A DNA stretch of 64,000 nt, from NCBI GenBank assembly GCA_019637155.1, contig JAHBWE010000007.1:310001-374000 (forward strand), given 5' to 3'. Positions within the stretch are counted from its first letter, which is position 1. Every line of letters starts with the position of its first letter. Under the pieces are notes generated by a model, which saw only the letters and a program-made list of their open reading frames with translations, was not told where the DNA came from and did not search any database. Shown piece after piece: positions 1 to 8,450 of the stretch. The position numbers and the translations under genes were made by a program. The stretch is from Labilithrix sp. GTDB lineage: Bacteria > Myxococcota_A > Polyangia > Polyangiales > Polyangiaceae.

Positions 1-1238
1 ACGTCGTCGACGCTGCGGCGCGCGCAGCCGAACTCGACGCCGAGCTTGCCCTCGGGATCGAGCTCGAACGCGGTGCACGTCGCGGCGCAGAGCTCGATCT
101 TCTTCGGGTCGGTCGTCGAGTCGAAGCGCCAGCCCTTCGTGTTCGCGCACGCCGCGTCGTAGCCGAGCGGCTCCACCACGCCCTTGCCGGTCGTGAAGTG
201 GACGTTGACCTTGGAGAGGTCGAGCGTCTGCCCCGCCGGCGGCGGGGGGATCGCGACGTCGCAGGAGAACGTGCTCTTCCGGATCTCGTTGATGCGGTCG
301 AGGAACTCCTTCTGCGTCTGGACGGGATCGCTCGTGTCGACGCGCGTGAGCGTGGTGCCGCCCGCGGTCGAGAGCGCCTCGAGATCGTCGAGGTTCGACT
401 TCACGTCGGAGACGCCGATGACGTAGGTCGGCACGACGTCCTTGATCGCGGCGACCTCGGCGGCGACGTTCGTGATGTTGTCGTCGGCGGCGGTGCATCC
501 CTGCGGGTAGCCGTCGGTGAGGAGGACGATGGCCGTCTTGCCGTCGGCGTGGTCCTCGGCCCACTTCTTCACGATCGGCCCCATCGCCTTGAAGACCGCG
601 CGCGTCGGCGTACCGGGAATGGTCGTCGTGGCGGGCCATTTCGACGAGAACGTGGTCGAGCTCGTCACCGGGAGCGCGGTCATCGGAACGTCCAGGGTCT
701 CCGCGGAGGATGCGTAGGTGGACACGTCGCAGAAGGACGGCGTCCCGCCACCGCCTCCTCCTCCGCCGCCGCCTCCTCCTCCACCGCCACCGCCTCCGTC
801 GCTCTGGGACGGAAAGAGCTCAAGCCCCGCGGTGATGCCCTTCGAGAGCGGATCCGTGACGAACGCCTTCAACGCCTCCGTGATGGGCACCCACCGCTTC
901 GCTCTCTCCGCCTCCGGGAAGCTCATACTCAACGACTGATCGAGGATGAAGAACAGGTACGCCGGCTTCCGCTGCGTGTCGGCGCTGTCCGCCGCGCACG
1001 CGCCGCCGTCCGGGACCGGAGAGGGATCGCCGCTCGTTCCTCCGCTGGTGCCGCTGGTTCCGCCGCTCGTGCCGTCGCCGATGTTGCCGGAGGTGCCCGT
1101 TCCTCCGTCGCCGCCGCCGATGTTCCCTGTCCCTGTGTTCGCTCCATCTCCTGCCCCGCCGTCGGAGCTTGTCCCGCAGGCGAGAGCGGTTGAGACGAGA
1201 GCGAGACCGGCCGCGAGGGTGGATCGGAAGGACCTCAT
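1..1238 (-). CDS. vWA-domain lipoprotein, C-terminus cut by window edge
   Basis: Exported lipoprotein with a von Willebrand factor A domain. The ATG at 1238 opens a signal peptide ending in the lipobox STALAC (Cys21). A Gly/Ser/Thr-rich linker of about 60 residues follows, then a vWA domain beginning FFILDQSLSMS, where DxSxS is the MIDAS metal-binding motif. Within the domain an uninterrupted Gly tract is encoded at about 748-800. Further vWA strands are visible (AIVLLTDGYPQGC, PTYVIGVSD). The later part is Cys-containing and continues past position 1 without a stop, so the C-terminus is missing. vWA lipoproteins of this type are common in myxobacteria and usually mediate protein contacts at the envelope; the partner is unknown. 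The gene is divergent from the one at 1432. Confidence 0.88.
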   Translation of the reverse strand, partial: MRSFRSTLAAGLALVSTALACGTSSDGGAGDGANTGTGNIGGGDGGTGTSGNIGDGTSGGTSGTSGGTSGDPSPVPDGGACAADSADTQRKPAYLFFILDQSLSMSFPEAERAKRWVPITEALKAFVTDPLSKGITAGLELFPSQSDGGGGGGGGGGGGGGGGGGTPSFCDVSTYASSAETLDVPMTALPVTSSTTFSSKWPATTTIPGTPTRAVFKAMGPIVKKWAEDHADGKTAIVLLTDGYPQGCTAADDNITNVAAEVAAIKDVVPTYVIGVSDVKSNLDDLEALSTAGGTTLTRVDTSDPVQTQKEFLDRINEIRKSTFSCDVAIPPPPAGQTLDLSKVNVHFTTGKGVVEPLGYDAACANTKGWRFDSTTDPKKIELCAATCTAFELDPEGKLGVEFGCARRSVDD

Positions 1239-1431
1239 GCTTGAAAAGCGTATCGGTATAAACGCGCAAATCAACGTGTGGTTTCGCGCAGCTATCGGCA
1301 CTCCAGCTTAGGAAGTGTTCTGCTCGAATTGCGCATAGTTAGAAATCGGATGGCGCCTGTCCCTGGATCGAGCTACCTGACGCACGCCCACCTCTGCCCA
1401 CCTGGTGGTCAGAGCATCCAGGAGATCACGA

Positions 1432-3255
1432 ATGGCCGTTCGGAACTGCGCGCTCTTCTCCTCTGCCGTCCTCGTCATGATGGCGGTCGGTTGCTCGGAT
1501 ACGAAAGACGACTCCGCGACGTCGGAGCTCGCGGTCGTCAACGACATCACGTGCAACATCGCGCGCGGCGCCTTCGTCGCGCGGAGCGAGACGAACGCGG
1601 ACGGCGAGCTCTCTGTCTCCTGCCCGGGCACGTTCAACGTCCTCTTCAACGGCCAGCCGATCCAGGGCCAGTCGCAGTCGTTCTCGGTGAAGCCGAAGGA
1701 GGGCGTGAACCTCATTCACGTCGAGACGGTGGACGCGAAGGGCGTCACGAAGGCGAACGAGGTCTCGTTCCTCTTCGGTACGTTCGCCGATCCCCGCCTC
1801 GTCACGAACAAGGCCGTGTCGGTGCGCATCGGCGCGAACGGCATGAGCGCGCCGGGCCTCCCGGTCCTCCCGCTCCCGGTCGGCCCCACGAACGTGACGC
1901 TCTCGCAGATCGGCACGCAGGTCCTCCGCGATCAGGGCAACCTCCTCGCGCGTCTCGACGGCATGGGCAAGGACGTGAGCGGCGCCGGCTTCGGCGCGAG
2001 CATCACCCTCGACCGCTCGAGCTACAACCCGAAGTCGGCGACGATCCGCCTCTCGGCGCGCGAGGGCGGCCTTCGCCTCGAGGCGATCATCACGAACGTC
2101 GAGAGCACGATGACGTGGCGCGCGTGGGCGCCGTTCGGCATCGAGGCGAGCGATCAGCTCTACACCTCGGTCGACCGCATCCGCGTCGTCGCCGACGTGA
2201 ACGTCCGCTTCGACGCCGCGACGAAGTCGCTCGTGGCGACGCTCGGCGCGACCGAGACCAAGGTCGAGGGCGTCGACCTCGACGACACCGGCCTCGGCAA
2301 CATCCCGCTCATCGGCGACCACCTCGAGGACGCGGTCGCGGCCGGCGCGGAGTGGCTCATCAACCGCTTCGCCGATCCGCTGGTCGCGATGGTGAAGGAC
2401 CAGGTCCTCCCCGATCTCTCGTTCAGCCTGAACCAGTTCCGCCTCCCCGAGCGCGTCGACGTTCCGTTCCTCGGCGGTCAGGTCGAGCTGAAGCAGGACC
2501 TCGACGGCGCCGCGTTCAAGTCGGTCGGCTCCGAGCTCTCGCTGGCGGCCGCGGTGCTCGCGCCGGCGAACGCGAAGAAGACGCTCTCTGCTCCGGGCTG
2601 GCTCACGCACCCGGCGAGCGCGCCGACGTGGGAGACGGACAAGCAGTTCGGCGCGTCGCTCTCGGTCGACTACGTCAACCAGGCGCTGTTCTCGGTCTGG
2701 CGGCAGGGGCTCCTCAACCGCCAGCTCATCGATCACGTCGAGATGCTGGGCATCAAGACCGACGCGATCGTGCTCGACGCGAAGCTCCCGCCGGTCCTCC
2801 TCGCGGCGGAGGACGGCTCGGGCGTGAACATCAACCTCGGCGAGCTCCAGCTCGACACCGTGTATCATGCACAGGCCGGCGGCCAGGCGCGCGTCCGCCT
2901 CGCGGTCTCGCTCGTCACGAAGGCGAAGCTCTCGATCGAGAACGGCGGCGAGTTCCTGAAGATCCTCCCCGCCGGCGACGAGACGGCGACGCAGCTCTCC
3001 GCGCGCCTCATCGGCGTGGAAGAGGGCAAGCAGGCGGCGGCCGACGAGCTCTCGGGCATGCTCGACCTCTTCACGCCGTACCTCCAGACGCTGATCTCGA
3101 ACGACATCGACCTCCCGCCGATCGCGATCCCGGGCGTCGACCTCGGCATCATCTCGCCCGCCTTCGCCGGCCGCGAGGGCCGCTTCGACGGCGCGATCCA
3201 GTTCGACCCGAACGCCTCGCGCGTGCTCGTGCAGGGCAACCTCGTCGCGCGCTGA
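1432..3255 (+). CDS. Lipoprotein with probable BPI/TULIP-like lipid-binding fold
   Basis: Protein of 607 residues. The ATG at 1432 follows an AGGAG box (about 1419-1423) and gives a signal peptide ending in MMAVGC; an in-frame GTG at 1405 lacks that context. A short Ig-like stretch comes first (about residues 30-130), then a long amphipathic beta region. Around residues 410-430 the text SVDYVNQALFSVWRQGLL resembles the conserved helix of the C-terminal BPI/LBP/CETP half, and the later LPPIAIPGVDL and final beta strands also fit that family. Known TULIP proteins bind lipid in a hydrophobic groove, so a lipid-binding or transfer role in the periplasm or outer membrane is inferred from pattern recognition only. 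No operon partner: the next gene is convergent. Confidence 0.75.
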   Translation: MAVRNCALFSSAVLVMMAVGCSDTKDDSATSELAVVNDITCNIARGAFVARSETNADGELSVSCPGTFNVLFNGQPIQGQSQSFSVKPKEGVNLIHVETVDAKGVTKANEVSFLFGTFADPRLVTNKAVSVRIGANGMSAPGLPVLPLPVGPTNVTLSQIGTQVLRDQGNLLARLDGMGKDVSGAGFGASITLDRSSYNPKSATIRLSAREGGLRLEAIITNVESTMTWRAWAPFGIEASDQLYTSVDRIRVVADVNVRFDAATKSLVATLGATETKVEGVDLDDTGLGNIPLIGDHLEDAVAAGAEWLINRFADPLVAMVKDQVLPDLSFSLNQFRLPERVDVPFLGGQVELKQDLDGAAFKSVGSELSLAAAVLAPANAKKTLSAPGWLTHPASAPTWETDKQFGASLSVDYVNQALFSVWRQGLLNRQLIDHVEMLGIKTDAIVLDAKLPPVLLAAEDGSGVNINLGELQLDTVYHAQAGGQARVRLAVSLVTKAKLSIENGGEFLKILPAGDETATQLSARLIGVEEGKQAAADELSGMLDLFTPYLQTLISNDIDLPPIAIPGVDLGIISPAFAGREGRFDGAIQFDPNASRVLVQGNLVAR

Positions 3256-3269
3256 GTCTCTCTCTCAGC

Positions 3270-3290
3270 GTCGGGGGCTCTGCCCCCGAC
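3270..3290. terminator. GC-rich hairpin just after the lipoprotein stop
   Basis: A perfect 9-bp stem GTCGGGGGC / GCCCCCGAC with a TCT loop begins 15 bases after the stop at 3255. A second small hairpin (GGTCGC-TTC-GCGACC) lies at about 3326-3340. No T-run follows, so this is either an atypical terminator or a REP-like element between convergent genes. Confidence 0.5.
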
Positions 3291-3344
3291 ACCCCCGCCC
3301 CAGAACACGGCCCGCCGAAGCGGCGGGTCGCTTCGCGACCGCTG

Positions 3345-3628
3345 GCGCGGCCGCTTTCTGGGGCCCCGGGCAGCCCTTGGGTTCGTGGGCCCGACGGGCG
3401 CGGGCGCTTTGGAGGCTGGGCAGCAACCTCACGACCGCGACTTGCCGCGGGCGCTTTTGGAGGCCGGGCAGCAACCGCATGCGTGAGCGCGGCGCTTTCT
3501 GGAGCCCGATCTTTCTGGGGCCCCGGAAGCAGCTCGCGTCCGCGAGCGCAGGTGCCTTCTGGGGCCCCGGAAGCAGCTCGCGTCCATGAGCGCGGGTGCT
3601 TTCTGGGGCCCCGGGGGCAGCTCGTGGG
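3345..3628. repeat. Degenerate tandem GC-rich repeats between convergent genes
   Basis: This gene-free stretch between 3256 and 3631 holds about seven imperfect copies of a unit built on GCTTTCTGGGGCCCCGG followed by a variable (A)GCAGCTCGCGTCC-type tail. Copies start near 3353, 3404, 3452, 3492, 3511, 3553 and 3597, spaced about 20-50 bases. The last two full units (3511-3550 and 3553-3595) are nearly identical. The GGGGCCCC core is self-complementary, so each unit can form a short hairpin. No plausible ORF occupies the interval. Confidence 0.75.
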
Positions 3629-3631
3629 CGG

Positions 3632-4072
3632 TTACTTCTTCTCTTCGGTGGTGAGCTGCGGAGTGCGCGGGGAGATGCTGATCTTGCGCGGCTTTGCCTT
3701 TGGCAGTTGGGCGATGCGGACGGTGAGGACGCCGTCGGCGAGATCGGCGGTGAGCTTCTCGGGGTCGACGGTGTCGGGGAGGGTGAAGGACTTCGTGAAC
3801 GCGCCGTATGCACGGCCGAGCCACACCTTGTCCTTGTCGTTGCCCTCGTAGCGGCGCTGTCCCTTGATCGTGAGGACGCCGTCGTCGAGCGTGATCTCGA
3901 GGTCGTCCTGCTTGAGGCCCGGGACGTCGGCGGTGAAGACGATCTCGTCTTCGTTCGCGCGGACGTCGACCGCGGGCGTGAAGCTGCGGACGGTGGAAGC
4001 CGTGCCGCTCGCGCCGGTCATGACGTCGTCGAGGAGGCGGTCGAGCATCGGAAACGCATACGAGCTGAGCAT
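3632..4072 (-). CDS. Hsp20/alpha-crystallin small heat shock protein
   Basis: Small heat shock protein of 146 residues, the normal length for the family. It acts as an ATP-independent holdase in the cytoplasm. After a short N-terminal arm the alpha-crystallin domain runs from about residue 40 (TPAVDVRANEDEIVFTADVP) to the diagnostic strand GVLTVRI near residue 115, and ends with a short charged tail. The ATG at 4072 is preceded by AGAGG. An 18-bp perfect palindrome lies about 50 bases upstream and may be an operator. The gene stands alone, facing the lipoprotein at 1432 across the repeat cluster. Confidence 0.95.
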   Translation of the reverse strand: MLSSYAFPMLDRLLDDVMTGASGTASTVRSFTPAVDVRANEDEIVFTADVPGLKQDDLEITLDDGVLTIKGQRRYEGNDKDKVWLGRAYGAFTKSFTLPDTVDPEKLTADLADGVLTVRIAQLPKAKPRKISISPRTPQLTTEEKK

Positions 4073-4123
4073 GGAGATACCTCTTGCTTAGGGTTGTCGG
4101 ACATGAAGCCGAGCTCTGCCAAT

Positions 4124-4141
4124 CGCCCGTAATTACGGGCG
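4124..4141. promoter_or_regulatory. 18-bp perfect palindrome upstream of hsp20
   Basis: CGCCCGTAATTACGGGCG is its own reverse complement, has an AT-rich centre in GC-rich DNA, and lies 52 bases upstream of the hsp20 ATG. It looks like a dimeric repressor or activator site. It does not match the CIRCE consensus recognised by HrcA. The regulator is unknown. Confidence 0.45.
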
Positions 4142-4361
4142 TTTGACGAACATCAGCGATTTCGTGCCAACCTAGATAAGACCGCCTCTCGACCGATCAA
4201 GGGGGCCCGACACGGCGAAGCCTGATCCAATCGATCAGATGTCACTCGCGCGAACCAAAACCGAGGGGCCCAGGATCCGGGCGCGGTGCTCTATTCATGT
4301 GATTATAGGTACTTGCATCGGTGTAGGTCATGGACCGACATGTGCTCTATTGCTCCGTACC

Positions 4362-4958
4362 ATGAAGCTCTCGCTCGCCGTCGTCGCTCTTGGCCTCGCC
4401 CTCGCCGCTTGCGCGGGGAGCTCGTCGGACGCGGACAACGCCGGCGTCTCCGTCGGCGAGGTGAACGCCGACGCGGAGATCACGATGGCGAACTGGATCT
4501 CGCATCCGAAGATCGTCGAGGTGCGCCGCATCGTGGAGGAGATCGACGTCGCGAGCTTCGCGACCGTGACGAAGGAGCTCTGCGAGGGCTCGACGCACGG
4601 CGAGCTCGAACGCACGAAGCTGACCGACGCGCACGGCGTCGTGCGCGAGCTCGTCATCGGCTCGGGCTCCGAGGACAGCGCGCAGACCGACAGCTACTAC
4701 TACGACGCGGCGGGCACGCTCCGCTTCGCGTTCCTCACGCACGCCGACGTGCACGGCAACCAGTCCGAGCTCCGCGTCTACAACGACGCCGCTGGCCACC
4801 GGATCTGGGAGGTCTCGCGCGCGATCTGGATCGGCGATGAAGACCCGACGACGGAGATCACGAACGCGCCGTTCGAGCCGACCTCGGACACAGTCGTCCT
4901 CGACGCGCTCGCGACGACGCCGGCGGCGTGGTTCGACGCGCCGGAGCGCTGCGACTGA
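4362..4958 (+). CDS. Lipoprotein of unknown function
   Basis: Protein of 198 residues. The ATG at 4362 was chosen because it starts a typical lipoprotein signal (MKLSLAVVALGLALAACAGS); the longer open frame from 4239 lacks any signal. The mature part is polar, with a beta-rich middle (DSYYYDAAGTLRFAFLTHAD) that resembles a single YD/RHS-like strand pair, but no family can be named. The next gene starts 16 bases after the stop, so the three genes from 4362 to 6923 are probably one transcript. Confidence 0.8.
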   Translation: MKLSLAVVALGLALAACAGSSSDADNAGVSVGEVNADAEITMANWISHPKIVEVRRIVEEIDVASFATVTKELCEGSTHGELERTKLTDAHGVVRELVIGSGSEDSAQTDSYYYDAAGTLRFAFLTHADVHGNQSELRVYNDAAGHRIWEVSRAIWIGDEDPTTEITNAPFEPTSDTVVLDALATTPAAWFDAPERCD

Positions 4959-4974
4959 TCCTAGAATCGACGCG

Positions 4975-5790
4975 ATGCGCCTCGCCGCCGTCGTGCTCGC
5001 GCTCCTCACGGCGCTGCCGGCGACGGCCCACGCCCAGAAGAAGAAGCCGAAGCGACCGAAGAAGCCGCGGACGGAGCAGCCGAGGCCGCGCGAGAAGCCG
5101 CCGCGTGCGCCGCGTGCGCCGCATGCGCCGCATGCGCCGCGTGAGAAGCCGGACGACGAGGGCATCCCCAGCCACGCGGATGCTCCGGACCGCGCGCCGG
5201 CGCGGATCGACACCGATCTCGAGGAACGAGACGCACCGCGCGAGACGAACCCGTGGGTCGCGTCGGGCACCGCGAGGCCGCGCGACGCGGAGGCGGGGGC
5301 GGCGGACAAGGGAGCGGACGCGCCGAAGCGCGCGAGCGACTGGGTATCGCGTCCGGTCCTCGTCGGCGCGTACGGCGGGTACGCGTCCGAGAACTACCGC
5401 ATCGGCTTCGGCGCGCGCGCCGGCTACGCGATCCAGGACACGTTCTACGTCGGCGCCGCGTTCACCTATCAGCTCGGCGTCATCGTCGCCGGCATCAAGT
5501 ACGCGGGCTTCTACCCCGCCGCCGAAGGCGGCTACGACTGGCACTTCCAGAGCTTCACCCTGCGGCCGTACGTGGGGCTCGGCCTGTTCTTCGCCCGAAC
5601 CTCCGGCGTCGGCGAGACGGAGACCGGCGGGGGTTGGTTCTCGATCTACCCCGCGCTGTCGCTCGACTATCAAATCGCGAATACGGGCGCCTTCCTCGGC
5701 GTAGACAGTCGCGTGCTCTTCATCGCCGGTGCCCCGGACAGTCGCGATCCGTCGCTGTGCCTCTTCGCGGTGGGAGGGCTTCGGTTCTGA
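4975..5790 (+). CDS. Exported protein with basic linker and outer-membrane beta-barrel-like C-terminus
   Basis: Protein of 271 residues. It starts with a Sec signal ending ATAHA-Q (cleavage near residue 20). A Lys/Arg/Pro-rich low-complexity segment follows (about residues 21-130, with four PRAP/PHAP-like repeats), then alternating aromatic beta strands (VGAYGGYASENYRIGFGARA, RPYVGLGLFFARTSG) and a terminal Phe. The last 150 residues fit a small outer-membrane barrel of the OmpA/OmpW-like kind, and the terminal Phe agrees with BAM-dependent insertion. The basic linker could contact peptidoglycan or LPS. The stop overlaps the next ATG (TGATG), indicating translational coupling. Confidence 0.8.
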   Translation: MRLAAVVLALLTALPATAHAQKKKPKRPKKPRTEQPRPREKPPRAPRAPHAPHAPREKPDDEGIPSHADAPDRAPARIDTDLEERDAPRETNPWVASGTARPRDAEAGAADKGADAPKRASDWVSRPVLVGAYGGYASENYRIGFGARAGYAIQDTFYVGAAFTYQLGVIVAGIKYAGFYPAAEGGYDWHFQSFTLRPYVGLGLFFARTSGVGETETGGGWFSIYPALSLDYQIANTGAFLGVDSRVLFIAGAPDSRDPSLCLFAVGGLRF

Positions 5791-6923
5791 TGCGCGCTCT
5801 CCTCTCGATCCTCGTCTCGATCGTCTCGATCGCCGCGTGCTCGACGCCGAAGCGCGCGCCCACCCCCGCCGCGTCGTCGGCCGCGCCGCCGGCGACCAGC
5901 TCCGCCGCCACCGCCGCGAGCGCGACGCCGCCGTCGATCGACGCCGCCGCTCCGGCCGCGTCCTTCGCGCTTCGTGACGTCCCGCTCGCGCGCGCGCCGG
6001 GGCGCGGTCCGATCAAGGTCGAGGGCGCATACCCGACGCCGCTGAACGTCGGGATGAGCGACGCCGCGCAGGCGTTCGGGTTCATGAGCGACGGCAAGAC
6101 GTTCGCGTATTGCCAGTTCGATCAGTGCTGCGTCGAAGACGCCCACTGGTGCAACCTCGTCGACGAGAGCGGCGCGGTCCGCGCGCTCGTGTCGCCGCGT
6201 ATCTTCGAGCCCGGATCGAAGAACGAGCGGCGAACGGTGGGCGAGCTGAAGGCGTTCCCGAAGAAGGAAGGGCTGACGTCGCTCGGCCCGCCGATCGAGA
6301 TGACGCAGAAGCCGCCGCCGCCGAAGGGCGAGCTCCTCTACGGCGACGAGATTACGCTCGTCGTCCGCGAGATCGCGCCGACGGAGAAGGACGGCGCCAC
6401 CACCATCGCCGGCTCCGTGCGCATCGGCGGCAAGCTCGCGGGCGAGCAGCCCGTGTTCGTGGCGTTCCCGCCGACGCCGCCGTTCTGCGCCACGTACGCC
6501 GACGTCTGTTTCGGGGCGCAGCTGAACGCCCTCGCGGTGTCGCCGTCGGGCGAGGACCTCGCGTTCGTCGTGTACATCCGGAACCCGAGCCACGGCTCGA
6601 CCTTCACCCATCTGCGCGTGAGCGCGTCGAGCTTCGCCGCGAGCGTGTTCAACGACACCGCGATGACGCATCACAAGAAGAAGGAGTGGCCACGCGCGGC
6701 GGAGCTCTTCACGCGCGCGGTCTACGCCGATCCGACGAAGGAGCTCTTCGCCTACAACCTCGCGTGCGCGCTGTCGCAACAGAAGGACCCCCGCGCCGAG
6801 CACGCCCTCCGCCACGCGATCGCCCTCGGCGGCGAACCGGTGAAGAAGCGCGCCCTCGCCGACGCCGACTTCACCGCCGTGATGAGCGAGCCCTGGTTCA
6901 CCGCCCTCGTCCGAGCTCCATGA
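5790..6923 (+). CDS. Lipoprotein with TPR-like C-terminal segment
   Basis: Protein of 377 residues. The ATG at 5790 overlaps the upstream stop. The signal ends in SIAACS (Cys near residue 16) and is followed by a Pro/Ala-rich linker. The centre (about residues 85-280) is a Cys-containing beta domain (CQFDQCCVEDAHWC) of unknown family. The end (about residues 290-360) contains helical text typical of a tetratricopeptide pair (WPRAAELFTRAVYADPTKEL, AYNLACALSQQKDPRAE). Such repeats normally bind protein partners. No specific role can be assigned. Confidence 0.8.
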   Translation: MRALLSILVSIVSIAACSTPKRAPTPAASSAAPPATSSAATAASATPPSIDAAAPAASFALRDVPLARAPGRGPIKVEGAYPTPLNVGMSDAAQAFGFMSDGKTFAYCQFDQCCVEDAHWCNLVDESGAVRALVSPRIFEPGSKNERRTVGELKAFPKKEGLTSLGPPIEMTQKPPPPKGELLYGDEITLVVREIAPTEKDGATTIAGSVRIGGKLAGEQPVFVAFPPTPPFCATYADVCFGAQLNALAVSPSGEDLAFVVYIRNPSHGSTFTHLRVSASSFAASVFNDTAMTHHKKKEWPRAAELFTRAVYADPTKELFAYNLACALSQQKDPRAEHALRHAIALGGEPVKKRALADADFTAVMSEPWFTALVRAP

Positions 6924-6955
6924 CCTTCCCGCGGGCGCCGGCGCGGGAGGGTCCG

Positions 6956-7372
6956 TCAGAGCGCGAGGAGCTCGATCGCCGGTGGTTCTACCGTGAAGTC
7001 GCTGAAGCGGATCCACGTCGGGCGCACGCGGAAGTAGGTGATGTTCGGCCATTGCTCGCGCTCGAGGCCGTCGGGGAACTTCGTGAGGTAGACGTGCTTC
7101 AAGCGCTTCAGGTCCTCGCCCGCGGGCTCGTCGGCGACGCCCTCGATCTGCGCGGTCTTGCCCTCGTCCCAGCCCATCACGAGCGCGATGCGCGGGTCCG
7201 CGCGGAGGTTCACCGCCTTGCGCGTGTCCGTCACCGTGTCGAAGACGAGCTCGAGATCGTCCGTGACCGCGACGCCGATCACCGCGGCTTGCGGCGCGCC
7301 GGCGGTCGTCACCGAGGCTTCTACCGCCCATTTCTGCGCGCGGAGGAACTCGACGAGCTCACGCCGATTCAC
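6956..7372 (-). CDS. Pyridoxamine 5'-phosphate oxidase-like FMN-binding protein
   Basis: Protein of 138 residues with the split-barrel fold of the PNPOx-like family, which binds FMN, F420 or heme. Diagnostic text includes PQAAVIGVAVTDDLELVFDT, the strand-turn RKAVNLRADPRIALVMG, and KTAQIEGVAD. These small stand-alone members are usually general stress-type or flavin-reductase-like proteins, not the vitamin B6 enzyme. The GTG start at 7372 overlaps the upstream stop as GTGA, so it is translationally coupled to the phosphatase gene at 7369-8310. Confidence 0.85.
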   Translation of the reverse strand: MNRRELVEFLRAQKWAVEASVTTAGAPQAAVIGVAVTDDLELVFDTVTDTRKAVNLRADPRIALVMGWDEGKTAQIEGVADEPAGEDLKRLKHVYLTKFPDGLEREQWPNITYFRVRPTWIRFSDFTVEPPAIELLAL

Positions 7373-8310
7373 TGCAGGAGCTCGGACATGCGCGCCTCGG
7401 TGATCGCGAGGCCCTGCTCGCGCGCCGCGCGCATGACGGAGCGGGCCTCCGCCTCCTCGATCACGCCGAGCTTCACGAGGATTGCGGCCGCCTCCGCGTA
7501 GTCGTTCACGAGGTGAAGGCCGCTCACGCGCGCGGGGTCGATCTCGTCGACCTTGAGGATGAACCCCGCGACGACGCGGTCGGGGTGCTTCGCGATGACG
7601 TCGCGCTGCACGTCGGCGTCGACGTGCGTCGAGTCGCCGAAGAGGATGAAGCGCTGCGTGCCGGTGCGCGCGAAGATCTTCTCCATGTCGCGCACCTTCT
7701 CCGGCCGCGCGATGAACGGCGCGCCCGAGGTGCCGGTCTCGATCGGTCCGGTCGGGACGCCGTGCGCCTCGAGGTACGCCGGGACCTCGAGGATGCGATC
7801 CGGCTTCCGCGCGGTCACGTAGTACACGTCGCCTTCGCGTCCGCCGTTGCGATGCTCGAGCAGCTGGTACAGCGCCGCGATGCCCGGGACCGCGGGCTTC
7901 GACAGCTCCGGGTTGGCCTTCGGGATCAGCGTGTCGTCGAGGTCCGAGATGAGCCCGATCTCCGCGTCGCCGCTCGTCGGGGCGCAGCGCGTCGTCTTCG
8001 CGTACGCAAGGATGGTGGAGAGCGCGGCGGGCCCGACCTGCGGGACCGCGTCGAGCGCCTCGAGGCTCGCGAGCGGACGATGATCGACGATCGACTTCGC
8101 CGCCGCGCGGCTCAACCCCACCTCGTCGTCGAGCACCTCGAGCGAGAGGTCGTTCGCGACCGCGAGCATCGCCCCCGCTTCGCAGCTCCCCTCCGCCGGC
8201 GCTTCGAACGCGGTCGCCGCGCTCTCCGCGGAGGCGTCCGAGCCCGCGTTCGCCGCGCACGCGCCGAGGAGAGCCGTCAGAACGACGATGGGTAGGAGGC
8301 TTCGCGACAT
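7369..8310 (-). CDS. Lipoprotein with HhH segment and APP1/DUF2183-type HAD phosphatase domain
   Basis: Protein of 313 residues. The ATG at 8310 gives a lipoprotein signal (MSRSLLPIVVLTALLGAC). Residues about 45-105 resemble a helix-hairpin-helix pair (LSRAAAKSIVDHRPLASLEA, VPQVGPAALSTILAYA). The main domain (about residues 115-280) begins GLISDLDDTLI, the DxDxT nucleophile motif of HAD phosphatases, and continues with YYVTARKP and FILFGDSTHVDADV. This is the arrangement of the APP1 (DUF2183) family, whose yeast member dephosphorylates phosphatidate. A phospholipid-phosphatase role at the envelope is inferred. An HhH module, usually DNA-binding, on a lipoprotein is unusual. Confidence 0.85.
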   Translation of the reverse strand: MSRSLLPIVVLTALLGACAANAGSDASAESAATAFEAPAEGSCEAGAMLAVANDLSLEVLDDEVGLSRAAAKSIVDHRPLASLEALDAVPQVGPAALSTILAYAKTTRCAPTSGDAEIGLISDLDDTLIPKANPELSKPAVPGIAALYQLLEHRNGGREGDVYYVTARKPDRILEVPAYLEAHGVPTGPIETGTSGAPFIARPEKVRDMEKIFARTGTQRFILFGDSTHVDADVQRDVIAKHPDRVVAGFILKVDEIDPARVSGLHLVNDYAEAAAILVKLGVIEEAEARSVMRAAREQGLAITEARMSELLQ

Positions 8311-8450
8311 GTAGGAGTTATGCGCGATCTGCGCAGAGGCGCCAGGCCGTTTCAGAACCCTCGGGGACCCAAGGGCCGCCTTCGATCCGCGTGATCTCCT
8401 TGAAATTACAGCCGTTACAACCCGGCCCGTTCGCTGCTCCATGGCGGAGC

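Noticed and set aside
820-1269. Minus-strand frame of 149 codons at the start of the vWA gene
   Set aside because: Arg/His-rich shadow; the vWA frame from ATG 1238 carries the signal peptide, lipobox and MIDAS motif.
4140-4185. Possible sigma54 promoter (TTGGCACG) for hsp20 on the minus strand
   Set aside because: The distance from GG to the following GC is 9 bases, not 10, and the -12 element is poor.
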